Origin: UBA1351 sp963677885
GTDB taxonomy: Bacteria; Bacillota; Clostridia; Lachnospirales; Vallitaleaceae
DNA: 64,000 nucleotides
Assembly (NCBI GenBank): GCA_963677885.1
Contig: OY782500.1
Location: 5,022,001 to 5,086,000 of the forward strand
Direction of reading: 5' to 3'
This document shows, piece after piece, positions 52,929 through 61,888 of this stretch (positions within the stretch are counted from its first letter, which is position 1; every line of letters begins with the position of its first letter). The notes under the pieces are model-generated. The model did not search any database. It was not told the DNA's origin and saw only the letters and a program-made list of their open reading frames with translations. The position numbers and the translations under genes were made by a program.

Positions 52929-53036
52929 ATGGGACGTGTATTGGAAGTGTTTAAACGAAAAGGCTGGATTTATTTGAAAGAATCCATTATTATTTATAAA
53001 GACAGATATAGAAACAATAGAATAAGGAAATGGTGA
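52929..53036 (+). CDS. Cassette 42: possible 35-residue peptide
   Basis: A short frame (MGRVLEVFKRKGWIYLKES...) starting three bases after TTAAGGACA. It is basic and could be a remnant. The rest of the cassette (53037-53210 and 56053-56063) holds no gene I can support. Cassette 42 spans the IS66 insertion: it begins TTATGCG after attC 41 and ends CGCATAA at attC 42. Confidence 0.3.
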   Translation: MGRVLEVFKRKGWIYLKESIIIYKDRYRNNRIRKW

Positions 53037-53202
53037 ATTTATGAGAGGGAGAATCAGAAGTTCAATTCCAAGTTTACAATTAAAGATAAGGTATGGGTGT
53101 AGCTGTGTTTCTTTTTAGACATGGTTAATAAGTATACCCAATTTTAGAAATAGACAGATATGGAATGGCCATTGAAGTTGGTTAAAACGGTTAGTTTTGA
53201 AG

Positions 53203-53210
53203 GACTTCCG
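53203..53210 (+). repeat. IS66 target-site duplication, left
   Basis: GACTTCCG, repeated at 56045-56052. Confidence 0.9.
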
Positions 53211-53280
53211 GTAAACGCTCCATAGCCAGTACCTACCACTGACCATTTATTTTTGAGATAATGTTCTTATTACACTATGA

Positions 53281-53312
53281 GTCTTAAAAGTTTAGTACTA
53301 AACTTTTAAGAC
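53281..53312. repeat. 32-bp perfect palindrome upstream of tnpA
   Basis: GTCTTAAAAGTTTAGT followed directly by its exact complement, ending 20 bases before the tnpA start. It could block outside transcription into the transposase genes or act as an operator. Confidence 0.85.
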
Positions 53313-53331
53313 AAGTCAAAAGGAGAACAAG

Positions 53332-53718
53332 ATGAAATCTCAAACAAGTATCGTTGCTAAACAAGTCCGCCTAAAAAAGTGGGCTGAACAGATTAAAGAC
53401 TGCCAGGCTCGCCCTAAAGGGACCAATGTTGAAGACTGGTGTAATCTTCATGGTATATCAAAAGCCAATTATTACTATCGTCTTCGGTGTGTTCGGGAAG
53501 CATGCTTGGAACAAATCCAGCATCACCCTACAGAGTTTGTAGAATTATCACTACCTCAGCATACAACCAGGTTACCAAAAGTTGCTGTGCAAGAACCCAT
53601 TGAAGCAAAGTCAGTAGCTATACTACACGGCCCCAATAACATAACCATTGAACTCTTATCGTCAGCAACACCAGATTTTCTCCATGCTATTATAGGAGCT
53701 CTTTACCATGTTGGATGA
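53332..53718 (+). CDS. tnpA: IS66 TnpA
   Basis: A 128-residue IS66 orf1 protein (KKWAEQIKDCQARPKGTNVEDWCNLHGISKANYYYRLR in order), a small helix-turn-helix accessory protein. AAAGGAG precedes the ATG. It overlaps tnpB by 11 bases. Confidence 0.88.
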   Translation: MKSQTSIVAKQVRLKKWAEQIKDCQARPKGTNVEDWCNLHGISKANYYYRLRCVREACLEQIQHHPTEFVELSLPQHTTRLPKVAVQEPIEAKSVAILHGPNNITIELLSSATPDFLHAIIGALYHVG

Positions 53719-54070
53719 TGGTCATGGCTTCAAGAAAATATATATAGCAACCGGTTATACGGATCTCCGTCGTGGCATTGATGGTTTAGCTGGTATTATT
53801 CGCTTTGAGTTCCAGCTGGATCCTTATGATAGAAATACCTTGTTTCTGTTTTGTGGCAGACGTACAGATCGTATCAAAGCATTACTTTGGGAGGGCGATG
53901 GTTTCTTGCTCTGCTATAAACGTTTGGAGATTGGAGCTTTTAACTGGCCAAGATCAGCTGACCAAGCAGTTGAAATTTCTGAAGACCAATACCGTATGCT
54001 TATGCAGGGTCTTGAAGTTATTGCTAAACGTCCCATTGTTAAGATGGAAAACCCTCCAACTATCATGTAA
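53708..54070 (+). CDS. tnpB: IS66 TnpB
   Basis: A 120-residue IS66 orf2 protein with the family signature YIATGYTDLRRGIDGLAGII and LFLFCGRRTDRIKALLWEGDGFLLCYKRLE. It is required with TnpA and TnpC in IS66 transposition; biochemical role unclear. Confidence 0.93.
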   Translation: MLDDGHGFKKIYIATGYTDLRRGIDGLAGIIRFEFQLDPYDRNTLFLFCGRRTDRIKALLWEGDGFLLCYKRLEIGAFNWPRSADQAVEISEDQYRMLMQGLEVIAKRPIVKMENPPTIM

Positions 54071-54145
54071 GTTTTTGTACATTTCGTAGAAAATAAAACC
54101 TGTTTATAAGTTCTAGAATCCTAAAAATCCTAAGATTCTGAAGTA

Positions 54146-54219
54146 TTATCCACACATGATACCTTGAAAGAGGACATACTCACTCTTTGAGGTATCCGAA
54201 CAAGCAACTGTGTGGATAA
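54146..54219. repeat. Large nested inverted repeat between tnpB and tnpC
   Basis: Outer arms TTATCCACACA and TGTGTGGATAA enclose inner arms GATACCTTGAAAGAG and CTCTTTGAGGTATC. The outer arms happen to equal perfect DnaA boxes; a further TTATCCACC is at 54260. Likely regulatory for tnpC. Confidence 0.75.
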
Positions 54220-54354
54220 CAGTGCTAATTAGTCAAATATCCTTGACTCCTTAGCATAGTTATCCACCGTCATAATGACGAAAGACGGATGACTGTATAT
54301 TCGCCTAAAACCGCTGTATCTGCTATAATCAAGGCAATAAAGGAGCTTATGATT

Positions 54355-55986
54355 ATGGCATTTAAATATACAGAAGAACAACTGAATACAATGGATAAGT
54401 CACTCCTCATCTCCCTCTTTCTTGGCCTACAAGATCAGCTGGATGTCCTGACAAAGGAGACTCAAGCATTGAATGATAAAATGCAGGTCATGATGGAACA
54501 AATGATTCTTGCCAACAACCACCGTTTTGGTAGATCCTCTGAGAAGATGGAAGATACCAGCCAAGTCATGTTTATGGAAGTGGATGGACAAATTATCTTC
54601 TTCAATGAAGCTGAAGCCGTCAGTGATCTGGATGCTCCTGAGCCTGATGATCTGGAAATCAAGCCTCCTCGAGGTAAGAAACGTGTTGGTAAAAAGGACC
54701 AAGATCTGTCTGGTCTGCACAAGAACATCATTAACCATTACATATCTGAGGATGAACTCGTGAAGGTCTTTGGTGAAAACGGTTGGAAACAATTGCCAGA
54801 TGCAATCGCCAAACGATACAAATTTGTTCCGGCAAAGGTCGAGGTTGATGAACACCATATTGGTGTATACTCCAGCAAGTTTGATGGATCTATTATCAAA
54901 GCCAAGCATCCCAAAGGCTTGCTACATGGAAGTCCTGTATCAGCTTCACTGGCTGCAGCTGTTATGAATGGTAAGTATGTTAACGCAGTTCCTCTTTATC
55001 GGTTAGAACAAGAATTCCAGCGTTACGGATTGGCTATCACAAGACAGAACATGGCGAACTGGATGATTCGTCTGAGTGAGGAGTACCTGGGAATCATGTA
55101 TGATTATCTTCATGACAAACTCTATAACTATCATGTCATACAAGCCGATGAAACTCCGGTTCTGGTAAATCGTGATGGTAGGTCAGCAGGAAGTAAAAGT
55201 TACATGTGGGTTTATCGTTCAGGTTTTATGTATAGGGATGAACAAATCATCCTATATGAATACCAGAAAACGAGGAATGCTTCACATCCCAGGACCTTCC
55301 TTAAAGATTTCTCCGGTATTTGTGTGACTGATGGCTATCAAGTCTACCACAGTATAGAGAAAGATATTGAAGACTTGATGATTGCAGGATGCTGGGTACA
55401 TGCTAGGCGTCGCTTTGACGAGGCTGTCAAAGTAGTACCGAAAACCGGCCAAAAAGAAACCATGGCATATTTGATTATGAAGCAAATACAAGCCATATAC
55501 CGGGAAGAAAACAAGTTAAAAGATCTTTCTTCCGGGGAGCGACTTAAGCAACGCCAGGTGATTATCAAACCCTTGGTAGATGCTTTGTTTGTGTTCCTGA
55601 AACAGAATGACCATCTTGTACCAAAAAACGGAAAACTTCGTGATGCATTAAAATATATATTAAATCAAGAACGTTATCTAAAAGTGTTCTTAACTGATGG
55701 TGACGTTCCAATGGACAATAATGCCAGCGAGCGTTCCATTCGAGGTTTTTGTATCGGTAAGAAGAATTGGCAAGTCATTGACACTATCCGAGGTGCAAAC
55801 TCTTCTGCCATTATTTATAGTATAGCTGAAACAGCAAAAGCGAATAACTTAAAGCCATATGAGTACTTTGAATACTTACTGACTGAGATTCCTAAACATA
55901 TGGAAGAAACAAGTAAGACCTTCTTGGAAGATCTGCTGCCTTGGTCGGACAAGTTACCGGAAGATATCAGAAAACCAAAGAAGTAA
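54355..55986 (+). CDS. tnpC: IS66 transposase TnpC
   Basis: A 543-residue IS66 transposase. N-terminal leucine-zipper-like helix and helix-turn-helix (FGRSSEKME), a zinc-finger-like region around 100-140 without all cysteines, then the DDE catalytic core: D265 (IQADETPVLV), D326 (CVTDGYQVYH) and E459 (NNASERSIRGF). The ATG at 54355 is nine bases after AAGGAG; ATG 54349 is closer than ideal. It appears intact. Confidence 0.93.
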   Translation: MAFKYTEEQLNTMDKSLLISLFLGLQDQLDVLTKETQALNDKMQVMMEQMILANNHRFGRSSEKMEDTSQVMFMEVDGQIIFFNEAEAVSDLDAPEPDDLEIKPPRGKKRVGKKDQDLSGLHKNIINHYISEDELVKVFGENGWKQLPDAIAKRYKFVPAKVEVDEHHIGVYSSKFDGSIIKAKHPKGLLHGSPVSASLAAAVMNGKYVNAVPLYRLEQEFQRYGLAITRQNMANWMIRLSEEYLGIMYDYLHDKLYNYHVIQADETPVLVNRDGRSAGSKSYMWVYRSGFMYRDEQIILYEYQKTRNASHPRTFLKDFSGICVTDGYQVYHSIEKDIEDLMIAGCWVHARRRFDEAVKVVPKTGQKETMAYLIMKQIQAIYREENKLKDLSSGERLKQRQVIIKPLVDALFVFLKQNDHLVPKNGKLRDALKYILNQERYLKVFLTDGDVPMDNNASERSIRGFCIGKKNWQVIDTIRGANSSAIIYSIAETAKANNLKPYEYFEYLLTEIPKHMEETSKTFLEDLLPWSDKLPEDIRKPKK

Positions 55987-56044
55987 ATAATTGGTCATGA
56001 AAATGACCATTTATTTATAGGGGTACTGGCTATGGAGCGTTTAC

Positions 56045-56052
56045 GACTTCCG
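56045..56052 (+). repeat. IS66 target-site duplication, right
   Basis: GACTTCCG, matching 53203-53210. Confidence 0.9.
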
Positions 56053-56063
56053 TAATAGTCAAC

Positions 56064-56191
56064 GCATAACATACGATTCAGCGACACTGTGATCGCTAAC
56101 CGAGCCGCCTACCGCATTAGGCCACCCAGAGGGTCCCGGCCATGAGCGGTGGCTGTAAGCTCCTTGCGTCGTGAACCGAAGACCGCTATAT
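56064..56191 (+). repeat. attC 42 (core triplet mutated)
   Basis: R'' GCATAAC. R' reads GCTATAT in place of GTTATAT, changing the central T of the crossover triplet. Class C. Confidence 0.87.
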
Positions 56192-56227
56192 GAAATTTAG
56201 ACTAGCTAATCTAGACATGAGGATAAT

Positions 56228-56791
56228 ATGACATACCGTGCAATGAGAAATAAACTTAAGAGTATAGAAAAACATGAGATAACTAAAGATGGTATCATAC
56301 TTGATGGCGTTAATTATAATGCATCTTATAAGTATACTTGGTCTAGGGAGACTTTTATTCGTTCAACTATTCTAATTGTTGTGTTATTGATTTTGTTTGT
56401 CGCTTTGGGAGCTTTTTTTTGGAATGAGTTAGAGGCAATTAGTGAGAGTAGTAAAGCTAAGTACTTATTTTTCTTGTTTTTCACTTTTATGATGGATCTA
56501 GTAATTCTATACTCTCTTTATACGAGTATAATTAGCATTCGAAAGTTGAATTTTGAATATGATAAGGGTTCTGTTTTATTTAATGACGGATTCAGAATAT
56601 ATGAGTTCAGAGTTAAGAGAATAACTTCCATAGGATTGTTTTACTATTCTTACAGAAGCTCGAAATGGAGACTAAAGATTAGAGTGTTGGGGAAAGAGCA
56701 ACCGATATTTTTAGACATTATGAAGTATGAAGAACCGGAAATCATATATAGGTTGCTTACTAATTTCAACGATAAGGTTAAGATATATTAA
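56228..56791 (+). CDS. Cassette 43: two-helix membrane protein with PH-like domain
   Basis: A 187-residue protein with helices at about 43-65 (STILIVVLLILFVALGAFFW) and 78-100 (YLFFLFFTFMMDLVILYSLY), then a strand-rich domain (LNFEYDKGSVLFNDGFRIYEFRV; LKIRVLGKEQPIFLDIM). Same plan as cassettes 2 and 37. Function unknown. Confidence 0.66.
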   Translation: MTYRAMRNKLKSIEKHEITKDGIILDGVNYNASYKYTWSRETFIRSTILIVVLLILFVALGAFFWNELEAISESSKAKYLFFLFFTFMMDLVILYSLYTSIISIRKLNFEYDKGSVLFNDGFRIYEFRVKRITSIGLFYYSYRSSKWRLKIRVLGKEQPIFLDIMKYEEPEIIYRLLTNFNDKVKIY

Positions 56792-56816
56792 TCGCGAAGC
56801 CTTCCGTAAAAACTTC

Positions 56817-56943
56817 CCATAACATACGATTCAGCGACACTGCGATCGCTAACCAGTCGCCTGCTGCATTAGGCAACCCAAAGGGTTCCGGCCATGAGTA
56901 GTGGCTGTAAGCTCCTTGCGTCGTTAATCGAAGACCGTTATGG
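56817..56943 (+). repeat. attC 43
   Basis: R'' CCATAAC, R' GTTATGG. Class C, degraded (AACCAGTCG lacks a base; L' TTAATCG). Cassette ends do not match. Confidence 0.85.
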
Positions 56944-56974
56944 GATCTTTGTTTCGGTGTAGGAGGATCAAGTC

Positions 56975-57586
56975 ATGCAATCAAGTTCATATACTAGGAT
57001 GACTATGAGTGCCACAGTAGCACTTTTAATCATTACAATATATATGCTACCAATTGTAGTAATTGGTGTATTCAATGAGAACGATTCATATTTGTGGAAC
57101 CTACCTTTGGTTGTATTATCACTCATTAACTTTATTCTGATTTGTGTTCAGAGGTTCGCACTTGTCATTGTGTTCAAGAATAAAGCTCCTAGACATCCCG
57201 AAGTAGGGAACAGAGCAAATCGAATCCTAAGATACTTATGTGATAATGATAATGTAAATAGGTTGATTAACATAATCCAAGTCATGATAATCCTACTTGT
57301 TTTGATCAACGTTGGGATATACTTAATAGAAAGTCAGGCTGTTCTGACAGCGTTTAGTAGATTTGGTCTGGTTGATGCATATATTTTGGTTTTTTCTTTG
57401 ATGCTTAATCTATTGTTGGTGTTCTTAAGACAGAAGCATTATTACAATAAGCTGTCGGTTTTTGTCCATTTTATATGCATTTGTTTGATTGGATTTGTTG
57501 TCAGAAACTATCTCTTTCTAGGATTATTATGGTGGACAAACTATGTTATGATGCACGTTACTGAAAGAGATGAAAAAGAGTTATAG
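56975..57586 (+). CDS. Cassette 44: four-to-five-helix membrane protein
   Basis: A 203-residue integral membrane protein behind AGGAGG, with helices at about 10-30, 42-62, 97-115, 130-148 and 158-185. No family recognised. Confidence 0.65.
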   Translation: MQSSSYTRMTMSATVALLIITIYMLPIVVIGVFNENDSYLWNLPLVVLSLINFILICVQRFALVIVFKNKAPRHPEVGNRANRILRYLCDNDNVNRLINIIQVMIILLVLINVGIYLIESQAVLTAFSRFGLVDAYILVFSLMLNLLLVFLRQKHYYNKLSVFVHFICICLIGFVVRNYLFLGLLWWTNYVMMHVTERDEKEL

Positions 57587-57608
57587 ACATAGGAGTCAAT
57601 AAAGCATC

Positions 57609-57683
57609 CTATAACATACGATTTAACAACGCTGCGATTGCTAAGCGAGTCACCCTTGCGTCGTAAACCGAAGAACGTTATGC
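57609..57683 (+). repeat. attC 44 (loop deleted, 75 bp)
   Basis: R'' CTATAAC and R' GTTATGC with both L boxes kept (CGATTTA/TAAACCG), but the whole variable hairpin is gone; GAGTCACCC joins directly to TTGCGTCG. Confidence 0.87.
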
Positions 57684-57734
57684 GAAAGACTGATCTAGTT
57701 ATTTATAAGATGTTATTTGTCGAGGTAGGAAGTT

Positions 57735-58268
57735 ATGCAAATTGATAACACAGTATTCGTCAGAAAACTAATTGAAATGATTGATACAGAATTAATAGAT
57801 CCAGAGTGCTATGTTGAATGGAGCGATGCGCAAATTATGAAAATTGATGAACCTTCTGATTGGTTGATTAAATTATCGTTTTCGAAAGATAAAAATGAGA
57901 TTACATCAAGTATGTATTCTTATATCAGAGAATCTTTTGATAGATATGATTCTAGTGGAGAATCTAGGGTTCAAGATTTTTGTACCATCGGTGATTTTCG
58001 TATAAGTTGTTTATTTGCGAAGTATTTATTAGGATTTATTAGTTGGTCAGACTTTCTGAGAGCTAGTGGATTGTATTCAGATGGTTCATATAGTGTTAGT
58101 GAATCATGTGAGTTTTTTTACTTTATGCTGAATGATTATGAGGCTGCAGTACAAAGACATGAAGTAGAACTCAACCAAGTTTTACAGATTAGAAGCAAAT
58201 ACAGTGTTCACATAAGAGAAGTAGCTGATTTGCTAATTGTCTTTGGCATGTCCTTGGCAATAGAGTAA
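57735..58268 (+). CDS. Cassette 45: hypothetical soluble protein
   Basis: A 177-residue protein behind GAGGTAGGA. It reads DPECYVEWSDAQIMKIDEPSDWLIKLSF, then a helical C-terminal part (LLGFISWSDFLRASGLYSDG; VADLLIVFGMSLAIE). No family recognised. Confidence 0.65.
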   Translation: MQIDNTVFVRKLIEMIDTELIDPECYVEWSDAQIMKIDEPSDWLIKLSFSKDKNEITSSMYSYIRESFDRYDSSGESRVQDFCTIGDFRISCLFAKYLLGFISWSDFLRASGLYSDGSYSVSESCEFFYFMLNDYEAAVQRHEVELNQVLQIRSKYSVHIREVADLLIVFGMSLAIE

Positions 58269-58333
58269 TTATCTCAAGGCTGTTGTTATAGATAAAATGG
58301 GTGACTCGCTATAAGGTTTCTGATAAGTCCATC

Positions 58334-58462
58334 CTATAACATACGATTTCCAACACTGCGACCGCTAACCGAGTCACCCTCACATTAGCCGACCCCGAAG
58401 GGGAACACCGGCATGAGCGAGGTCTGTAAGCTCCTTGCGTTGTCAACCGAAGACCGTTAGAT
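58334..58462 (+). repeat. attC 45
   Basis: R'' CTATAAC, R' GTTAGAT. Class E like attC 5. Cassette ends do not match; L' is TCAACCG. Confidence 0.87.
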
Positions 58463-58540
58463 GAAAGCTTCTTCTGGTGTACTAACAAACACTGGAGTTT
58501 GGTAAGATAAATATGCTAAGAAAATTGATATGGAGATATT

Positions 58541-58867
58541 ATGAAACTTATTTATGCTGTATTATCGTTTTATCCAATTCTTTATATTACAAACTTTATT
58601 ATTTCTATAGTCGTAGATCTGGTGCTTATGAATCATGGTTATCCCGCTAATGAATCAACATTTGGATTCGGGGCAACATTAGTTATGCATAAACTTTGCA
58701 TATTTGACATGATACTAATAACTATTTTGTTTTTGTTAGATGTATCAACGAATTCTTCAGTTAAGAAAGATCATAGAATTCCTTGGGTCGTTGTTTTAAT
58801 CTTTTTCAATGTGCTTGCTGCACCTGTATATTGGTACAAGAATATATATCAAGTGAGGAGAGCATAA
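58541..58867 (+). CDS. Cassette 46: three-helix membrane protein
   Basis: A 108-residue protein with hydrophobic segments at about 3-30, 45-66 and 79-97, ending in a basic tail (YWYKNIYQVRRA) that resembles phospholipase D nuclease-like N-terminal and other small membrane proteins. Function unknown. Confidence 0.62.
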   Translation: MKLIYAVLSFYPILYITNFIISIVVDLVLMNHGYPANESTFGFGATLVMHKLCIFDMILITILFLLDVSTNSSVKKDHRIPWVVVLIFFNVLAAPVYWYKNIYQVRRA

Positions 58868-58884
58868 CTTCCTAAGAAAACATC

Positions 58885-59014
58885 ATATAATATACGATTT
58901 AACAACACTGCGATCGCTAACCTAGAAGGGATTGCGTTAGGTGTTCAGCTAAAACTTCACAAGTATGAGCAGAGCCTGTAAGCTCCTTGCGTCGTGAACA
59001 GAGGTCCGTTATGC
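58885..59014 (+). repeat. attC 46 (R'' mutated)
   Basis: R'' ATATAAT (AAC to AAT), R' GTTATGC; L' TGAACAG. Class D-like, degraded. Confidence 0.83.
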
Positions 59015-59076
59015 AGCACTCATGTCCTGGTGCTTAGTATTGATAATAAATGTGTATTGAGAAAGGGGAAAAATAT

Positions 59077-60063
59077 ATGTTGAGAAAAGGTTTATGCTTA
59101 GTTTTAATTATGGTGTTGGCAATTTGTAATATTCAAGTATATGCACAGGTGGAAAGAAACGAGGATGATTTTGAATTTAATAATCTTTTCATTGAAACCA
59201 TTGCACAAAGTAGTTCAGAATTATATGATTCAATTTATTTATACCAGGCAGCATTGATGGGATGGGCAGTAGACGATTTGTATTTATATTCAAATGATGC
59301 ATTTTTTTTATCTCTATATAATCTGATTTATAATGAAGATTTTGAATTTAAAACGGAACCTCTAGTAATAAATGGAGTTGATAATCCGGTAGACAATTAT
59401 GGTAATCCATTACACGATATGAATCTTGAAAAGCAAATTAGAATACAGCGAATGGTAGATGATGGATATTTATTAGAAGAAGAAATAGAAACATATCCAA
59501 TCACGAAATTGGATTTAGCAATAATACTTTATAGAATTTATAAAGACGTGTTACCCTTTAATGGTAGTGTAGCATATTCTGACACAGATTCTATAGAAGT
59601 GTGTTGGGCTGCAGAAAGGTGCATGCCATTTTACTTAAACCGGTCAGGTTACGAAGTATATCCAAATCAATCGCTACACGATTCAGTGCAGTACACAACA
59701 TGCTTAAGTTATGCTTATTTATATTTTCCAAATCCAATCACGGGAAAGTACAATCAATTAATCCTTAATTCAGATAGTACGATTGAACTGGAGGGTGTAA
59801 ATTTTACATCAGAAGATATAAGTGCATCAATTGAAAGCGTTCGAGCTAAGGTAATGAGGCCAAGATTAGGTTATTGGGTACGGGATGTATTGAATAACGA
59901 ATCTTGTTCAAGATTGGCAGATGAATATTTAAGTACCAAGAGCAGCGATGCACTGGTGGAAATTCAGAGCATAATTGAAGAACAATATAATTTACTGCCG
60001 TATCAGCATGATCTTGGATATATTGGCTACATGTGTAAACTGTTTACTGTGATTGATAAGTAA
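59077..60063 (+). CDS. Cassette 47: secreted protein with SLH-like segment
   Basis: A 328-residue exported protein. The signal peptide (LRKGLCLVLIMVLAICNIQVYAQ) probably ends after VYA. Residues about 150-230 (YPITKLDLAIILYRIYKDV..VAYSDTDSIEVCWAAERC..VYPNQSLHDSVQYTTCLSYAYLYF) follow the spacing of an S-layer homology repeat, a cell-wall attachment module, but only loosely. The ATG at 59077 follows GAAAGGGG; the earlier start at 59050 is unlikely. Confidence 0.68.
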   Translation: MLRKGLCLVLIMVLAICNIQVYAQVERNEDDFEFNNLFIETIAQSSSELYDSIYLYQAALMGWAVDDLYLYSNDAFFLSLYNLIYNEDFEFKTEPLVINGVDNPVDNYGNPLHDMNLEKQIRIQRMVDDGYLLEEEIETYPITKLDLAIILYRIYKDVLPFNGSVAYSDTDSIEVCWAAERCMPFYLNRSGYEVYPNQSLHDSVQYTTCLSYAYLYFPNPITGKYNQLILNSDSTIELEGVNFTSEDISASIESVRAKVMRPRLGYWVRDVLNNESCSRLADEYLSTKSSDALVEIQSIIEEQYNLLPYQHDLGYIGYMCKLFTVIDK

Positions 60064-60175
60064 GAGAACAAGAAATTTCTTCACTATATTTAAAAGTATT
60101 TTCTTAAATTTATACGATGAGCAGTACAGTGGACATGGTTGGGAAGGTGGTAGAAATTAGACGGATAAAAACGCA

Positions 60176-60296
60176 GCATAACACCACATCCAGCAACATC
60201 GCTTCGCTTGATCAAGACGGGGTCGCATGAGCGGTTCACAGAGCTCATACGCATGAGCTCGCCCTGTACGACGTCGTAGTTGCTAATTTGTTATAT
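60176..60296 (+). repeat. attC 47 (variant subtype, degraded)
   Basis: R'' GCATAAC, R' GTTATAT; outer sequence ACCACATCCAGCAACATCG shared with attC 6; TGTAAGCTC arm lost. Confidence 0.78.
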
Positions 60297-60413
60297 AACA
60301 GGCTGCTGCAATTTCTGCCCCACATACGTGCGGGACTAGATGATGGATAGGACTGATAGGATTAGTTATACTTTCTGTGCTATAAAAATACACAAATCAC
60401 AAGGAGAATTAAT

Positions 60414-60824
60414 ATGTTTTTTAGTTTTGGTCATAAGAAGAGTACTAGTTTTGGTAATGTTGAAAGCAAACACTGTCCTATTTGCAACACCGAATTGGGA
60501 ATGAAGTTAGAGCGGATTACTAGTTGGAATACATTCTGTTTCTTACCAATATTTGATTATGAACAAGTTTTTCTTACTTGCCCTGATTGTCAACATACCA
60601 TGGAAATCAAGAACACCCAGGAGTATTTTAAGGCGAGATTTGAGATAGATTCAAAAAGGATTAATGAAAAAAGCGGATTGAGAGAAGAGTTGGATTTTGA
60701 GGTAGAGCTAAAGAAATATACGATCAAAGCATTCATAAGGAAGAATGTGTTTAAATTTATTATTGCACTGTTGATTATGCTGGTTATTATCTATGATATA
60801 TTTTTTGCAGGTAAAAACTTTTAA
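60414..60824 (+). CDS. Cassette 48: zinc-ribbon membrane protein
   Basis: A 136-residue protein with two CxxC pairs (KHCPICNTE and LTCPDCQHT, about residues 22-27 and 60-65) forming a zinc ribbon and one C-terminal membrane helix (FIIALLIMLVIIYDIFF). AAGGAG precedes the ATG. Function unknown. Confidence 0.7.
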   Translation: MFFSFGHKKSTSFGNVESKHCPICNTELGMKLERITSWNTFCFLPIFDYEQVFLTCPDCQHTMEIKNTQEYFKARFEIDSKRINEKSGLREELDFEVELKKYTIKAFIRKNVFKFIIALLIMLVIIYDIFFAGKNF

Positions 60825-60982
60825 GGTTTTACTTTCGTGAAATTATGTTGAATTACAAGATGTTTGCGAGCTTCATCATGGCTCAAATGTCATTTTGTGA
60901 TTGGCAGGATACTAAATTGGAGTGTGTATAAGTTGGTCGTAGCTACGCCGTCCGTGGCTTGCTCCACGACTGGAAGACCATC

Positions 60983-61111
60983 CTATAATATACGATTTCC
61001 AACACTGGGATTACTAACTGAGTCAGAACCGCATTACTGGTTCATTTGAAGATTCACATGGAAGAGCTCATCCTACAAGCTTTTTGCGCCGTGAACCGAG
61101 GTTCGTTAGAC
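60983..61111 (+). repeat. attC 48 (R'' mutated)
   Basis: R'' CTATAAT, R' GTTAGAC; class A-like, degraded arms (TCATTTGAAGATTC). Confidence 0.8.
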
Positions 61112-61163
61112 GAAGTTTCATTATTAGATACAGATTAGCTGGCTAGAGTTATTAGGAGGAAGA

Positions 61164-61859
61164 TTGATAGATAGAACTGGTATCAAGAATATTATTGGAA
61201 GAGATGTTGATAGGATTAGTATTGCATATGGTAGCAGGCTATATATTGACTTTGAATCAAAGAAAATTGTAAATCTTTATAGTGATGATATTCATAACAC
61301 TTTTGGGATTAGGTTTATTTCAAGAGCTGGTTGGAGAATAATATCTAACAACAAATATATCTGTGGAGTTGACGACTATGACTATGTTATAGAGAACGCA
61401 TTAAATAGTTTAACTCTAGGTAAAGTCACTGATGTTATACAACCAAATGATTTTGACTTAACAATTGTCTTGGAACCTAATATACGAGTAGATTTCTTCT
61501 GTACATCATCGGACGATGTGGTCTTACTTATTGACAATCCAGTTGCAGGTTTTTCTATAGAGCTTGATTCAACTGGATGGAATCTCGATGATAAACGAGA
61601 TATTGTGAACAAGAACCAGAGAATTGATGAGTTTCTAAATGAGTATAAAGTTAATCTTATTAAGCGTTGGGATATTGATATATTACCTGGTGAAGGCCAT
61701 AATATATGTGACAACTGTTTTTACTTTAGAGGTATTGATGGAAACTTTAAATCGACTGATTTTGGAATCTGTAGCAATGAAATAGCAAATAATGATGGCA
61801 AGTTGGTTAAGTCAACTGCTGGATGTAAAGAATGTAAGTCGCTTGCTGAATTGATTTAG
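61164..61859 (+). CDS. Cassette 49: hypothetical protein with C-terminal cysteine cluster
   Basis: A 231-residue protein with a TTG start behind AGGAGGA. The N-terminal half is strand-rich (GRDVDRISIAYGSRLYIDFE). The C-terminus has CDNCFYF, FGICSNE and GCKECKSL, six cysteines able to bind zinc. No family recognised with confidence. Confidence 0.68.
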   Translation: MIDRTGIKNIIGRDVDRISIAYGSRLYIDFESKKIVNLYSDDIHNTFGIRFISRAGWRIISNNKYICGVDDYDYVIENALNSLTLGKVTDVIQPNDFDLTIVLEPNIRVDFFCTSSDDVVLLIDNPVAGFSIELDSTGWNLDDKRDIVNKNQRIDEFLNEYKVNLIKRWDIDILPGEGHNICDNCFYFRGIDGNFKSTDFGICSNEIANNDGKLVKSTAGCKECKSLAELI

Positions 61860-61888
61860 AATTATTGGTAATGTCCATAATGAACTTC

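Larger units (their letters stand above)
53211..56044 (+). mobile_element. IS66-family insertion sequence, intact
   Basis: A 2834-bp element with terminal inverted repeats (GTAAACGCTCCATAGCCAGT at the left, its complement at the right), tnpA-tnpB-tnpC, and an 8-bp target duplication, the usual length for IS66. It sits inside cassette 42 and does not interrupt an attC. Perfect flanks suggest a recent insertion. Confidence 0.93.

Noticed and set aside
54146..54268. Replication origin from DnaA-box-like sequences
   Set aside because: The two perfect boxes are the arms of one inverted repeat inside an IS66 element; there is no AT-rich unwinding region or dnaA/dnaN context.
60864..61049. 61-codon ORF running into attC 48
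   Set aside because: Uses an unsupported start, ends in attC sequence and shows no recognisable protein features.
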